64,000 nt of DNA, taken from assembly GCA_963819735.1 (NCBI GenBank), contig CAWFXC010000001.1, positions 310,001-374,000 of the forward strand. Direction: 5' to 3'. The notes under the pieces are model-generated. The model was not told where the DNA came from. It saw only the letters and a program-made list of their open reading frames with translations, and made no database searches. The position numbers and the translations under genes are program-made. The stretch comes from CAWFXC01 sp963819735. GTDB lineage: Bacteria; Actinomycetota; Acidimicrobiia; IMCC26256; DASPTH01. This document shows, piece by piece, positions 52,629 to 62,173 of the stretch. Each line of letters opens with the position of its first letter. Positions within the stretch are counted from its first letter, which is position 1.

Positions 52629-53369
52629 ATGAACGACAAGGTCTACATCCACGAGTTCATCGACATCATCGGGCACAACCGCGCCAACTACATGCACCAC
52701 ATGACCGCGAACTTCAGCCCGACTGCCCAGGAGGAGCGCCACCAGCTCTGCTACGGGGTCTGGGGCGTCGTGGGCACGACCCGGGGCTGGCCCGAGGTGG
52801 TGAACCTCTGGGAGGAGGAGGGCTTCGAGGGGCTCAGCACCTCGTTCCGCCACGAGTTCAACCACTCGACCCTCCAGGACCCCAAGCTGGCCAAGTGGTG
52901 GGCGGAGGCGGCCAACTACCGCCGCCACGGCGACGACCGCGTGCTGGTGCCCGCCCCCTGGACGCAGACGATCACCGAGCTGTGCGCGGCCGGGATCACC
53001 GGCGAGACCTACGCCCACGAGCAGATCCAGGTACCGCAGGGCACGTCGCGCGACTTCCTGGAGATCGTCGCCCAGGAGGCGATCGCGGTGTACGAGCCGT
53101 TCGGTTGGAAGCTCGCCGGCGCGTGGGAGACCGCGATGGTCAACGAGTCAGAGTGCTTCCTCCTCTGGGCCATCCCCACGTGGGAGCAGTGGAGCGAGAC
53201 CGAGCGCGCCGAGCGCACGGATTCCGATCTGGCGCGCTGGCGCCGCCGCTCCTACGAGTTGTCGACGAAGTGGCACCGCTTCCTGCTCGTCGACGCACCG
53301 TTGTCGCCGTTGCGCACCGGGCGCCAACCGAGTCGCGACGACCGCACCGGTGGGTGGAGCGAGGTCTAG
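52629..53369 (+). CDS. Conserved protein, possibly NIPSNAP-like
   Basis: A 246-residue soluble protein: KVYIHEFIDIIGHNRANYMH, then LCYGVWGVVGTTRGWPEVVN, LWEEEGFEGLSTSFRHEFNH and a second half with FLEIVAQEAIAVYEPFGWKL and LLWAIPTWEQWSETERAERT. The repeated pattern of short strands and helices resembles a double dimeric alpha/beta-barrel (NIPSNAP or EthD-like), seen beside catabolic genes in actinobacteria. I cannot assign a reaction. It precedes the quinone oxidoreductase gene by 37 bases. Confidence 0.75.
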   Translation: MNDKVYIHEFIDIIGHNRANYMHHMTANFSPTAQEERHQLCYGVWGVVGTTRGWPEVVNLWEEEGFEGLSTSFRHEFNHSTLQDPKLAKWWAEAANYRRHGDDRVLVPAPWTQTITELCAAGITGETYAHEQIQVPQGTSRDFLEIVAQEAIAVYEPFGWKLAGAWETAMVNESECFLLWAIPTWEQWSETERAERTDSDLARWRRRSYELSTKWHRFLLVDAPLSPLRTGRQPSRDDRTGGWSEV

Positions 53370-53406
53370 CGAACCGCGCGATGATGCGCGAGATGGGTGC
53401 GCGTCG

Positions 53407-54440
53407 ATGAAGGCATGGCGGGTCCACGAGTACGGCGCACCCGCCGACGCGCTGCACCTCGACGGCATCGACGCGCCCGTTCCCGCCGCGGGTGAAGTGC
53501 TCGTCAGGGTCGAAGCCGTCACCCTCAACTTCAACGACCTCGACGGGATCTACGGCCGCTACAAGACCGTCCCCACCCCGGTGCCCTACACGCCCGGGAT
53601 GGAAGTGCTGGGCGTCGTCGAAGCGTGCGGGCCCGGCACCGACGCCGACGCCTGGGTCGGCCGCCGGGTCGCCGCCGTCCCGTCGGGGGCCTACGGCGGG
53701 TTCGCGGAGCTCGCGGTCGCGCCGATCACGATGACCTTCGAGATACCCGCCACCATCCCGTCCCCCGCGGCGGCGGGCATCCTCATGCCGTTCCACCTCG
53801 CGTGGTTGGCGGTCCACGAACGCGCGTCGCTGCGCGCCGGTGAGACGCTCCTCGTGCACGCGGGGGCGGGGGCGCGGGGTCGGCGGCCGTCCAACTCGGC
53901 GTCGCCGCTGGCGCGCGCGTGATCGCCACCGCCGGATCGCCCGACAAGGTGAAGCTCTGCACCGAGCTCGGGGCCGACGTGGCGATCGACTACCGCACGA
54001 CCGACTTCGCCGAGGCGGTGCTCGACGCCACCGACGGTCGCGGCGTCGACGTCGCGTTCGACTCGATCGGGGGCGACGTGACGGTGCAGACCTTCCGCTG
54101 CATGGCGTTCAACGGCCGGCACGTGCTCGCCGGATTCGCCGCCGGCATCGAGGCCGAGGACACCGGCATCATCCCGAGGCCGATCCTGTTCGGCAATCTG
54201 TCACTGGCCGGCGTGTGCCTGGCCTACGTCGACGACCCGCGGGCGGTCAAGCGCGCCACCGGTTCGAACTTCCCGTCGCGCGCCGACGGCGAGCGCATCC
54301 ACGCCCAGGTGCTCGCACTCGTCGCGAGCGGCGCGGTCCGCCCCGTGATCGGCCTCGACGTCGCGTTCGCCGATCTGCCGGCCGCGCTCACCCGCATGGA
54401 GCGGCGCGACACCGTCGGACGGGTCGTGGCCCGGCTCTGA
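53407..54440 (+). pseudogene. Quinone oxidoreductase-like (MDR family) dehydrogenase, one frameshift
   Basis: ATG at 53407 begins MKAWRVHEYGAPADALHLDG. The catalytic domain gives VTLNFNDLDGIYGRYKTVPT and PYTPGMEVLGVVEACGPGT. After LLVHAGAG, in a GGGGCGGGGGCGCGGGG run near 53875, one base is lost; the next frame continues GSAAVQLGVAAGARVIATAG and GVDVAFDSIGGDVTVQTFRC, ending at 54440. Joined length is 344 residues, a complete zinc-independent NADPH:quinone reductase-like MDR protein. The homopolymer context favours a sequencing error. Confidence 0.85.
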
Positions 54441-54489
54441 CGCCGGAAACCGCGCCGCGCCGCGCGCGCGAGCGCGGCGGCGAAACGCG

Positions 54490-55761
54490 TCAGTCCTCGA
54501 CGGGGACCCGCACCGGTTCCCGGCCGGTGAGCCAGTGCCGACCAGCGGCTTCCAACGCGTCCCACTTGCTCAGGTCGACGTCGGCCGTCTGCCCGAGATC
54601 CTCCGGCGACGGACCGATCCGCTCGACCAGCGGTGCCAACTTCGCCACGTCGAACCCGTAGACCGCGGCCGCGTTCTCACCCAGGATGCGGCGGGTGTCA
54701 GGGACCGGGCAGTCCCAGAACGTCTCCCGCAGCCATTCGCGCGTGTGCGGCCACGTGCCTTCGGGGTGGGGGAAGTCGTTCCCCCACATGATGTTGCCGA
54801 CGCCGATCTCGAAGCGGTTGGCGATCTCGCGTCGACGCGTGTTCGACGAGCCGATGAACACGTTGCGGTCGAAGTACTCGCTCGGCAGCATGCGCAGCTT
54901 GGGCGCGAAGTTCCCCATCTTCTTGGTCGCGTGCTCGTTCATGTAGTTCGTGTCGGCCTTCCACAGGATGTCGGCGGCCCACCAACACCCGCCTTCCGTC
55001 GCCGCGAAGCGCAGGCCGGGATAGCGCTCGAACACCCCGGACCACAGCAGGAACCAGATCGGCCGCGTGGTCCAGAAGATCGTCTCGTTGGTGTAGATGC
55101 CGAGGTCCTCGCCGATCTCCTCGCGGGGTGCGGGGCCGGTGTGGGTGTGGATCGGGAGCGAGAGCTCTTCGCACACGGCCCAGATGGGCTCGTAGCGGGC
55201 GTCGTTGTAGGGCGCGTACGGCCGCCACATCGCCGGGATCAGGATCCCCCGCAACCCGGATTCGTGGGCGCGCCGGATCTCGGCGACCGCGTCGTCGATG
55301 TCGTGGAGGATGGGCACGATGGCGAGCCCGCACCGGCGATCGGGGCTGTCGGCGCACAGCTCCGCCAACCAGCGGTTGTGGGCGCGCGCCCCGGCCATCG
55401 TGAGCTCCGGATCGAACATCCCGCTCAGCCCGAGCCCGGCGCCGAACGGGGCCGACGCACCGCCGCGCACCGCGTCGGCGTCGGGGAAGATCACCTCGCC
55501 CACCACGCCGTCGGCGTCGAGCTCCTTGTCGCGTCGGGCGGCGTCCCACCCGCCCTCGAGCCCTTCGTCGTTCGACTCGTACCAGTCGTGGACGAATTCG
55601 TTCTCCTGCGACACGCCGGCCGACGCGCGGAACGCGGTTCGTTCGCGCAGGTCGTCCCGGAACGCGTCGCGGTACTGCGGGTCGAGGAAGGTCTCGTACT
55701 CGGCATCGGGCAGACCTGCATGCGTATCGGCAGAGATGACGAGATAGCGATCGGTCACCAC
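54490..55761 (-). CDS. Amidohydrolase family (Amidohydro_2) protein
   Basis: A 423-residue protein. YLVISADTHAGLPDAEYETF gives a modified metal motif (DTHAG), followed by VHDWYESNDEGLEGGWDAAR, AGARAHNRWLAELCADSPDR, LPIHTHTGPAPREEIGEDLG and IMWGNDFPHPEGTWPHTREW with the late Asp. It overlaps the paralogous amidohydrolase gene by 7 bases and shares its layout, so the two arose by tandem duplication and may form a heteromer. Confidence 0.92.
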   Translation of the reverse strand: MVTDRYLVISADTHAGLPDAEYETFLDPQYRDAFRDDLRERTAFRASAGVSQENEFVHDWYESNDEGLEGGWDAARRDKELDADGVVGEVIFPDADAVRGGASAPFGAGLGLSGMFDPELTMAGARAHNRWLAELCADSPDRRCGLAIVPILHDIDDAVAEIRRAHESGLRGILIPAMWRPYAPYNDARYEPIWAVCEELSLPIHTHTGPAPREEIGEDLGIYTNETIFWTTRPIWFLLWSGVFERYPGLRFAATEGGCWWAADILWKADTNYMNEHATKKMGNFAPKLRMLPSEYFDRNVFIGSSNTRRREIANRFEIGVGNIMWGNDFPHPEGTWPHTREWLRETFWDCPVPDTRRILGENAAAVYGFDVAKLAPLVERIGPSPEDLGQTADVDLSKWDALEAAGRHWLTGREPVRVPVED

Positions 55762-56978
55762 GGCTTGACCTCCTCACCGGCAAACGCCATCGAAAGACTG
55801 TCGATCGGGACCTGGTCGAGCGGTTCGGCGATCTCCGCCACCGTCGGGCCGACGCGCGCGGCGAGCGGCAACAAGGCCTGGACGTCGAAGCCGTAGACCC
55901 CGGCCGCGTTGCCGCCGACCATCGCCGCCACCTCGTCGGGGGCGACGCCCGCGAAGGTGTTGCGCAGCGCCTCCCGCGTGTACGGGTAGGTGCCTTCGCC
56001 GTGCGGGTAGTCCTGGCCCCACATGATCTTGTCGACACCGATCTCGTAGCGCAGCTCGCACTCCGACGGCCGGAAGAAGCTCGCGCCGGCGAAGCACTGC
56101 CGCTTCCAGCACTCACTCGGTGCCATCTGCATCTCCGCCGCCAACGCACCGCCGAAGTGCGCTTCCGCCGCGCCGGGAGTGAGGAAGCGGTCGTAGTGGT
56201 GGTCGAGGGTGCGGAGCACCGCGGGCACCCATCCCGCCGACTGTTCGGTGAGCACCAAGCGCAGCCCCGGATGCCGGCCGAACACGCCGCCGAACACGAG
56301 GTGCCAGAACACCCGGTGCGAGAACCACCCGAGCTCGATCATCCACAACGCGGTCGACGCCGCGTAGTCGCCGAAGTCGGGTGCCGCGAGCCCGGTGTGG
56401 TTGTTGAGCGGCATGCCGAGGTCCTCGCACACCGTCCAGATCGGCTCGTAGACCGGTGCGATGAGGGGCGGCAGGCCCACGTCGGGCGGCACGCCGGGCA
56501 GCAGCACGCCGCCGAACAACCCGTGCTCGCGACCCCACCGGATCTCCTCCACCGCGGCGTCGACGTCGTTCAGGAAGATCTGCACCATCCCGGCCCGACG
56601 GCCCGGCGCCTCGGCGCAGAAGTCGGCCATCCACCGGTTGTGCGCCCGCAGTCCGGCCCAGCGCAGATCGAGCTCGTCGGCGGTCGGCGGCCGGGCCACG
56701 AGGTTGCCCCGGGGGAAGAACGGCGGGACCGTGTTCGGGAACAGCACCTCGGCCACCACGCCGTCGGCTTCGAGCTCGGCCAGCCGGCGCGCCGAGTTCC
56801 AGTTGCGGTCGGCGTCGGCGCCCCGCAGGTCGGCGAACGGGTTCACGTAGGTGGGCGCCCAGGCGTCGAAGTCGTCGAGGTAGCGCGCCTCGAGGTAGTC
56901 GCGGTAGGCGAGGAGATCGGCGCCGGCGTGACCGTCGGCCGAGATCACGAGGTAGCGATCGTCCGCGAGCTGCACCAT
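55755..56978 (-). CDS. Amidohydrolase family (Amidohydro_2) protein, paralogue
   Basis: A 407-residue protein. I chose ATG at 56978. YLVISADGHAGADLLAYRDY is the metal-motif region, ADAVEEIRWG-type helices follow after LRAHNRWMADFCAEAPGRRA, MPLNNHTGLAAPDFGDYAAS and KIMWGQDYPHGEGTYPYTRE match its neighbour almost block by block. It is the first amidohydrolase after the acyl-CoA synthetase gene. The pair probably acts on a CoA or ring-derived intermediate. Confidence 0.92.
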   Translation of the reverse strand: MVQLADDRYLVISADGHAGADLLAYRDYLEARYLDDFDAWAPTYVNPFADLRGADADRNWNSARRLAELEADGVVAEVLFPNTVPPFFPRGNLVARPPTADELDLRWAGLRAHNRWMADFCAEAPGRRAGMVQIFLNDVDAAVEEIRWGREHGLFGGVLLPGVPPDVGLPPLIAPVYEPIWTVCEDLGMPLNNHTGLAAPDFGDYAASTALWMIELGWFSHRVFWHLVFGGVFGRHPGLRLVLTEQSAGWVPAVLRTLDHHYDRFLTPGAAEAHFGGALAAEMQMAPSECWKRQCFAGASFFRPSECELRYEIGVDKIMWGQDYPHGEGTYPYTREALRNTFAGVAPDEVAAMVGGNAAGVYGFDVQALLPLAARVGPTVAEIAEPLDQVPIDSLSMAFAGEEVKPW

Positions 56979-57071
56979 CGTCAATTCCCCCTGATCATCG
57001 CGCGCCTTCCTATCTTTACCGCTCCCGGGACGCAAGCGTCGCGCCGCCGGGTGCCGGCACCGTCGACGGCG

Positions 57072-58625
57072 CTATCCCGGGGCCTCGCGGTCCCACGTGG
57101 CGTCGGTGACGCCACGGTTGCGCAGCTCGTGCTTGCGCACGCGCATCGACGCCTCGGTGCGCGGCAGATCGGCGACGACCTCCACGTAGCGCGGGAGCAT
57201 GAATCGCGGTATACGGGGCTCGAGGAACGCGACGAGCGCCGCGGGATCGAAGTGATCCGCGTCGCGCACGATCACCGCGACCATGAGGTCGTCCTCGCCC
57301 AACACCGCGGGCACCCCGATCGCCGCGCACTCGAGCACGTCGGGGTGTTCGGCCACGAACGTCTCCACCTCGAACGACGAGATGTTCTCGCCTCGCCGAC
57401 GAATCGTGTCGCGCAGCCGATCGACGAAGTAGAACCAGCCGTCTTCGTCGTAGCGCATCGCGTCACCGGTGTGGAACCAACCGTTGCGCCATGCTTCGGC
57501 CGTCTGCTCGGGCATCTTGTAGTAGCCCGCGTTGAGGGCCCACGGTTCCGCGCTGCGCACCACCAACTCGCCCACTTCGCCCGGGCCGATCGGCTCGTCG
57601 TACTCGTTCACCAGCCGGGCCTCGGGCCACGGATAATCCTCGCGCCGCCGCCCGCAATTGTCCCAGGGCCCGTGGTCCCACCCCGTGGTGATCGCCATAC
57701 CCGTCTCGGTCTGCCCGTAGCCGGTGGCGCCCCGGACCCCGAAGCGCCGCTCGAACTTCTCCATCTCCGGGATCATGGGCCCGAGGATCACCGACCGCAG
57801 GGGGTTGTCGGCGTCGTCGGGCTGCTCGGGCGCCGAGGCGAGCAAGGCGGTCATCGGCCCCACCAGCGCGGCGGCGACGCAGTCAGTGGCCCGCACGTCG
57901 GCCCAGAAATGGCCGGCGCTGAAGCGGTCGCGGATCACGAAGCGCGCGCCGCGCACCATCGCGTAGTTGAACGCGGAGCGACCCGAGTTGTGGAACAGCG
58001 GCATCGTGCAATAGAGCCCCTCCCCTGCGTCGAGCGCGTCGTCGGGGATCCACGACCAGAACTGGTACATCACCGCCCACGGTGTGATGACCGCCTTCGA
58101 CGGACCCGTGGTGCCCGACGTGAACATCAGCGAGTGGATGTCGCGGTACTCGGGCCCCACGAACGCGGGCGGATCGGCGGCCGCGCCTGCACCCGCGAGC
58201 AATTCCGCCCGCCCGTCGGCGTCGAGGACGACGATCCGACGGAGCAGGGGCAGCCCCGCCGCAGCTGCCCGCGCGGCCTCGGCGAACTCGGGTGCCACCA
58301 CCAACGTGGTCACGTCGGCGTGCTCGAGCGCGTAGGTGAGGATCCGGCCCGTGAACGCCACGTTCAGGGGCACCTCCACCACGTTGAGCCACGCCAGCCC
58401 GAGCATCACCCGGTGGACGTCGAACTCGTTGGGCAGCATCGTGGCCACGTGGTCGCCGGTTTCGACTCCGGCGGCCGCGAACGCCGCCGCCCACTCGAGG
58501 GCATCCCGGTGCAACTCGGCGTAGGTGACGCGTGCAGCGTCGACGTGCTCCAGCGCCACCGCGTCGGGTGAGGTCTCCGCCCATCGTGCCACCGCGTGCG
58601 GCGCCAGACACCTGCGTTCGAGCAT
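57072..58625 (-). CDS. AMP-forming acyl-CoA synthetase/ligase
   Basis: A 517-residue ANL-superfamily ligase. SLMFTSGTTGPSKAVITPWA (P-loop), TGYGQTETGMAITTGWDHGP (A5), DEDGWFYFVDRLRDTIRRRG with ENISS (A7-A8 hinge) and RVRKHELRNRG with the catalytic Lys (A10). It activates a carboxylic acid to its CoA thioester with ATP. ATG at 58625 gives the exact family start. It is divergent from three acyl-CoA dehydrogenase genes across a palindrome and is followed by the two amidohydrolase genes. Confidence 0.95.
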   Translation of the reverse strand: MLERRCLAPHAVARWAETSPDAVALEHVDAARVTYAELHRDALEWAAAFAAAGVETGDHVATMLPNEFDVHRVMLGLAWLNVVEVPLNVAFTGRILTYALEHADVTTLVVAPEFAEAARAAAAGLPLLRRIVVLDADGRAELLAGAGAAADPPAFVGPEYRDIHSLMFTSGTTGPSKAVITPWAVMYQFWSWIPDDALDAGEGLYCTMPLFHNSGRSAFNYAMVRGARFVIRDRFSAGHFWADVRATDCVAAALVGPMTALLASAPEQPDDADNPLRSVILGPMIPEMEKFERRFGVRGATGYGQTETGMAITTGWDHGPWDNCGRRREDYPWPEARLVNEYDEPIGPGEVGELVVRSAEPWALNAGYYKMPEQTAEAWRNGWFHTGDAMRYDEDGWFYFVDRLRDTIRRRGENISSFEVETFVAEHPDVLECAAIGVPAVLGEDDLMVAVIVRDADHFDPAALVAFLEPRIPRFMLPRYVEVVADLPRTEASMRVRKHELRNRGVTDATWDREAPG

Positions 58626-58710
58626 CCCCCGACCTCTCCTGCTTGCCTCGATGCCCCGCACCCGCGTACCCCGAGCCCTCCCACCCTGGGCCCGCAAGAC
58701 GGGGCTGCGG

Positions 58711-58731
58711 GGTCGTATGTTATATACGACC
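58711..58731. promoter_or_regulatory. Operator with 8-bp perfect arms abutting a start codon
   Basis: GGTCGTAT at 58711-58718 and ATACGACC at 58724-58731 are perfect inverse repeats with a GTTAT spacer. The right arm ends one base before the ATG of the acyl-CoA dehydrogenase gene. The AT-rich centre may overlap a -10 element, so binding would block transcription and possibly a near-leaderless start. Confidence 0.7.
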
Positions 58732-59761
58732 ATGGACCTCGAACCCAGCGACGAACAGCGCTCGATCATCGACGTGTTCGGCGCGCTGGCCGACCGCACC
58801 TGCCCCCCCGACACGCTGCGGGAGCACGAACCGCTCGGGTTCTCGACCAAGCTCTGGGAGCAATTGGTGGCCGTGGGCGCGCCCGGCATGGCGGTGCCCG
58901 AGGCCGCGGGCGGGGCCGGGGCGGGGATGCTCGACCTCGGCTTGGCCGTTGAAGCATTGGGTCGCCGGCTGGCGCCCGCGCCGCTCGTGGAGCACGCGGT
59001 CGCCACGCGTCTGCTGGCCCGGGCCGACGCCCTCACCACCGAGCTCATCGAGGGCGCGACCATCGCCACCCTCGCGCTGCGCCCGGCACGCGACGCTGTG
59101 GCTGCCCTCGTCCCCGCGGGCGCGGTCGCCGGCGTCGTCGTCGCGCTCGACGGCGACGACCTCGTGCTCGTGGAAGCGCCTCCGGGGACGCTCGTCCCGA
59201 ATCTGGCGTCGGCGCCCCTCGCCGATCGACCGATCGATGTGGCGTCGCGTCGCGTGCTCGCACGCGGCGACGACGCGCGCGCGTTGCACACCGACGCCGT
59301 CGACGAGTGGCGCGTGCTCGACCGCCGCCGCGCTCGTAGGCCTCGGGGCCGGCGCGCTCGAACTGGCGCGCACTTACGTGATCGAACGGCACCAGTTCGA
59401 CGTGCCGATCGGATCGTTCCAGAGCGTGCAGCACGGGCTGGCCGACGTCGACGTCGCGCTCGGCGGCGCGCAACTCCTGGCCCGCAAGGCGGCGTGGGCG
59501 TTCGACTCCGCGCTCACCAACACCGCCGAGCTCGCGGCGATGGCGTTCCTGTTCGCGGCCGAGCAAGCCCGGCGGGCGTCCGAGCGGGCGTTGCACTACC
59601 ACGGTGGCTACGGGTTCATGGAGGAGTACGACGTCCAGCTCTTCTACCGGCGGGCCAAGGGCTGGGCCCTGATCCTGCAGGACCCCGACCGTGAATACGC
59701 GCGCCTCGCCGACCTCCGCTACGGACCGGTCGCGACGGCCCCGGCAACGGGTGGGCGCTGA
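58732..59761 (+). pseudogene. Acyl-CoA dehydrogenase (FadE27/29-like small subunit), one frameshift
   Basis: ATG at 58732 begins DLEPSDEQRSIIDVFGALAD. The N-terminal and middle part reads GAPGMAVPEAAGGAGAGMLD and LADRPIDVASRRVLARGDDA. Near 59320, in GACCGCCGCCGCG, the frame shifts and continues ALVGLGAGALELARTYVIER, HQFDVPIGSFQSVQHGLADV and HYHGGYGFMEEYDVQLFYRR, ending at 59761. Joined it is about 343 residues. It lacks the EGTSEIQ catalytic-base motif, as expected for the partner subunit of heteromeric acyl-CoA dehydrogenases in steroid side-chain degradation. That role is inference. Confidence 0.85.
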
Positions 59762-59762
59762 C

Positions 59763-60929
59763 GTGGACTTCACCCCGTCGGAGCAGGCCACCCGCTTCCG
59801 GGCCGAGGTGCGGGAGGTGATCGCGTCGACGTTCACCGACGACGTACGCCAGCGCGCCCACGACACCGGCACCATGCACGACTGGGGTCTGCACCACGCC
59901 ATGGCGGCGCGGGGTTGGATCGAACAGGCCCTCCCCGAGTCGTTGGGTGGGGGCGGGCGCGGCCCCGAGGAGCTCGCGGTCCTGTTCCAGGAGCTCGAGC
60001 TCGCCGGCGCGCCGTACGACGGCCTCAGCATCGTCACCATGACCGCGTCGGTGATCGCGCACGTCGGCAACGAGATGCAGAAGTCGGTCGTGCTCCCGAA
60101 GCTGCTTGCGGGCGAATCGCTGATCGCGCTGGGCTACAGCGAGCCCGACTCCGGCTCCGACGTCGCCGCCGCCCGTACGCGCGCGACGCGCGACGGCGAC
60201 GGCTGGCGCATCGACGGGCAGAAGATCTTCACCAGCCTCGCCGAGGAGTCGGAGTGGATCCTGCTCCTCACCCGCACCAACACCGAGGGGCCCAAGCACA
60301 AGGGGCTCACGTTCTTCCTCGTGCCCACCTCGTCGCCCGGCTTCGAGCTCCAACCGATCCGCACGCTCTCCGGGAAGCGCACGAACATGACGTTCTACGA
60401 CGGCGTCCACGTCGGCGACGAGTGGCGCATCGGTGAGGTCAACGGTGGTTGGCAGGTGATGCTCGTCGCGCTCTCCTACGAACGGGGCGTGGCCGGTGGC
60501 GTGCGCGACGCCGAGCGGCTCCTCCTCGCCGCCGAGGAGTACGCGCGCACGGTGACGCGCGACGACGGCACGCCGCGCATCGAGGACCCGATCATGCGCG
60601 ACGCCCTCGCGCGACTGGCCATCGACACCGAGGTCGCCGACCTCCTCACCGGCCGCGCCGCGTGGGTCGCCGCCTCCGATCAACTCCCGGCGGCCGAGGG
60701 TGCAGCCACCAAGTTGTTCTCGACCGAGGCGTTCACCCGCGCCGCCGACCGGTTCCTCGATCTGGCCGGGCCCGCCGGGCTCGTGCGCGACGACGACGTG
60801 CACGAGGTCAGCGCGTTCTTCGAGTACTGCTACCGCTTCGCGCCGGTCACCACCATCTACGGCGGCACCAGCGAGATCCAGCGCAACCTCATCGCGCAGC
60901 GCGGGCTCGGCCTCCCCCGTTCCCGCTAG
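59763..60929 (+). CDS. Acyl-CoA dehydrogenase
   Basis: A 388-residue flavoprotein. GTG at 59763 comes 1 base after the previous stop. DFTPSEQATRFRAEVREVIA, LIALGYSEPDSGSDVAAART (FAD site), IDGQKIFTSLAEESEWILLL and TTIYGGTSEIQRNLIAQRGL. The Glu of YEGT is Gly here, as in several actinobacterial FadE proteins. It probably forms a heteromer with the product of the gene just upstream. Substrate likely a branched or polycyclic acyl-CoA (inference). Confidence 0.94.
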   Translation: MDFTPSEQATRFRAEVREVIASTFTDDVRQRAHDTGTMHDWGLHHAMAARGWIEQALPESLGGGGRGPEELAVLFQELELAGAPYDGLSIVTMTASVIAHVGNEMQKSVVLPKLLAGESLIALGYSEPDSGSDVAAARTRATRDGDGWRIDGQKIFTSLAEESEWILLLTRTNTEGPKHKGLTFFLVPTSSPGFELQPIRTLSGKRTNMTFYDGVHVGDEWRIGEVNGGWQVMLVALSYERGVAGGVRDAERLLLAAEEYARTVTRDDGTPRIEDPIMRDALARLAIDTEVADLLTGRAAWVAASDQLPAAEGAATKLFSTEAFTRAADRFLDLAGPAGLVRDDDVHEVSAFFEYCYRFAPVTTIYGGTSEIQRNLIAQRGLGLPRSR

Positions 60930-60942
60930 CCCGCGTTTCGCC

Positions 60943-62118
60943 GTGCGCGGGCTCACCGACTTCCGCCTGCAACCCGAGCTCGTCGCCTTCCGCGAAGAGC
61001 TGCGCGCATTCCTCCGCGCCGAGCTCGCACCCGACGCGACGCGCGGCCATCGCGATCCGCGCGACCTCACCGGATGGGACGACGGATTCGAGCGGGGGAT
61101 GTTGCGACGGGCCGGCGACGCGGGGTTTCTCGGCGTGAGCCTCCCCCCGGGGTACGGCGGCGGGGGTCACCCCCCGAGCTGGCTCGCGCTCGTGAGCTAC
61201 GAAGCGGCCTACCACGACGCGCCGCTGATCGACACCGCGGTGGCGCTGGTGGCGCCGACCGTGCTCGCGTTCGGGAGCACCGCTCAGCGCGACGCGTTCC
61301 TCCCCGCCGCGGTCGCGGGCACGGTGAACGCGTGCATCGCGTACACCGAGGCGGGCGCCGGCTCCGACCTGTCGAACATTTTCACGACGGCCGACGCCGA
61401 CGGCGACGGCTTCGTGCTCACCGGCGAGAAGGTGCTCGTCACCGGCGCCCACAAGTCCGACTGGTGCTGCACGATCGCCCGCACCGATCCCGACTCCACC
61501 GGGCGCCGCGGGCTTTCAATGTTCCTCGTCGACATGAGCACGCCCGGGATCACCGTCGAGCGGGTCACGATGGCAAACCGCTGGACCTTGGGCACGCTGC
61601 GGTTCGACGGCGCGCGCGTCGGCTCCGACGCGTTGCTCGGTGCGCGCGACAACGGCTGGCGCCAACTCACGGGTGCGCTGCTCGGCGAGCGATCGGGTAC
61701 TGCGTGGCTCGGCTGGGCCACCCGCAACCTCGAGGCGCTGCTCGCTCACTGCGCCGGCACCACCGACCGTCGCCTGCGCAACGCGCTCGCCGACCTCGTG
61801 GCGCGTCGCTTCGTCGCCGTGCGCCTCGCCGAGCGCGTGCTGGTGGTCCAGGACGCGGGGACCCCACCGATCGTCGAGGGCGCGATGAGCAAGGTCGCCG
61901 CCACCGAGCTCCTGCAACGCATCGCCCGCGTCGGTGCCGCCGCGCTCGGGCCCGAGGCGCTGGGCGAACCGGGCTGGTTCGGCGAAGACCCGCTCGCCGC
62001 CTGGTTCGCGTACGAAACCGTCGAGCGTCTCCACCCGGCGCTGAGCGTGGGTGCGAACGAGATCCAACGCACCACCATCGCGCAGGTCGGGCTCGGCCTC
62101 CCGCTCGAACCGAGGTAG
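60943..62118 (+). CDS. Acyl-CoA dehydrogenase
   Basis: A 391-residue flavoprotein. GTG at 60943. DFRLQPELVAFREELRAFLR, CIAYTEAGAGSDLSNIFTTA (FAD site), LTGEKVLVTGAHKSDWCCTI and VGANEIQRTTIAQVGLGLPL are the family blocks. The EGT motif reads GAN, so the catalytic base must lie elsewhere. It is the third dehydrogenase of the cluster, 13 bases after the second. Confidence 0.94.
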   Translation: MRGLTDFRLQPELVAFREELRAFLRAELAPDATRGHRDPRDLTGWDDGFERGMLRRAGDAGFLGVSLPPGYGGGGHPPSWLALVSYEAAYHDAPLIDTAVALVAPTVLAFGSTAQRDAFLPAAVAGTVNACIAYTEAGAGSDLSNIFTTADADGDGFVLTGEKVLVTGAHKSDWCCTIARTDPDSTGRRGLSMFLVDMSTPGITVERVTMANRWTLGTLRFDGARVGSDALLGARDNGWRQLTGALLGERSGTAWLGWATRNLEALLAHCAGTTDRRLRNALADLVARRFVAVRLAERVLVVQDAGTPPIVEGAMSKVAATELLQRIARVGAAALGPEALGEPGWFGEDPLAAWFAYETVERLHPALSVGANEIQRTTIAQVGLGLPLEPR

Positions 62119-62173
62119 CGCGCCCCGCGGGATCGCGAGCAAGATGCGCGTCCGATTCCGGAGGGAGCGCACC

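Noticed and set aside
56001..58571. 856-residue plus-strand open frame opposite the amidohydrolase and synthetase genes
   Set aside because: Composition is Arg/His/Val-rich without domains, while the minus strand carries clear families over the same bases.
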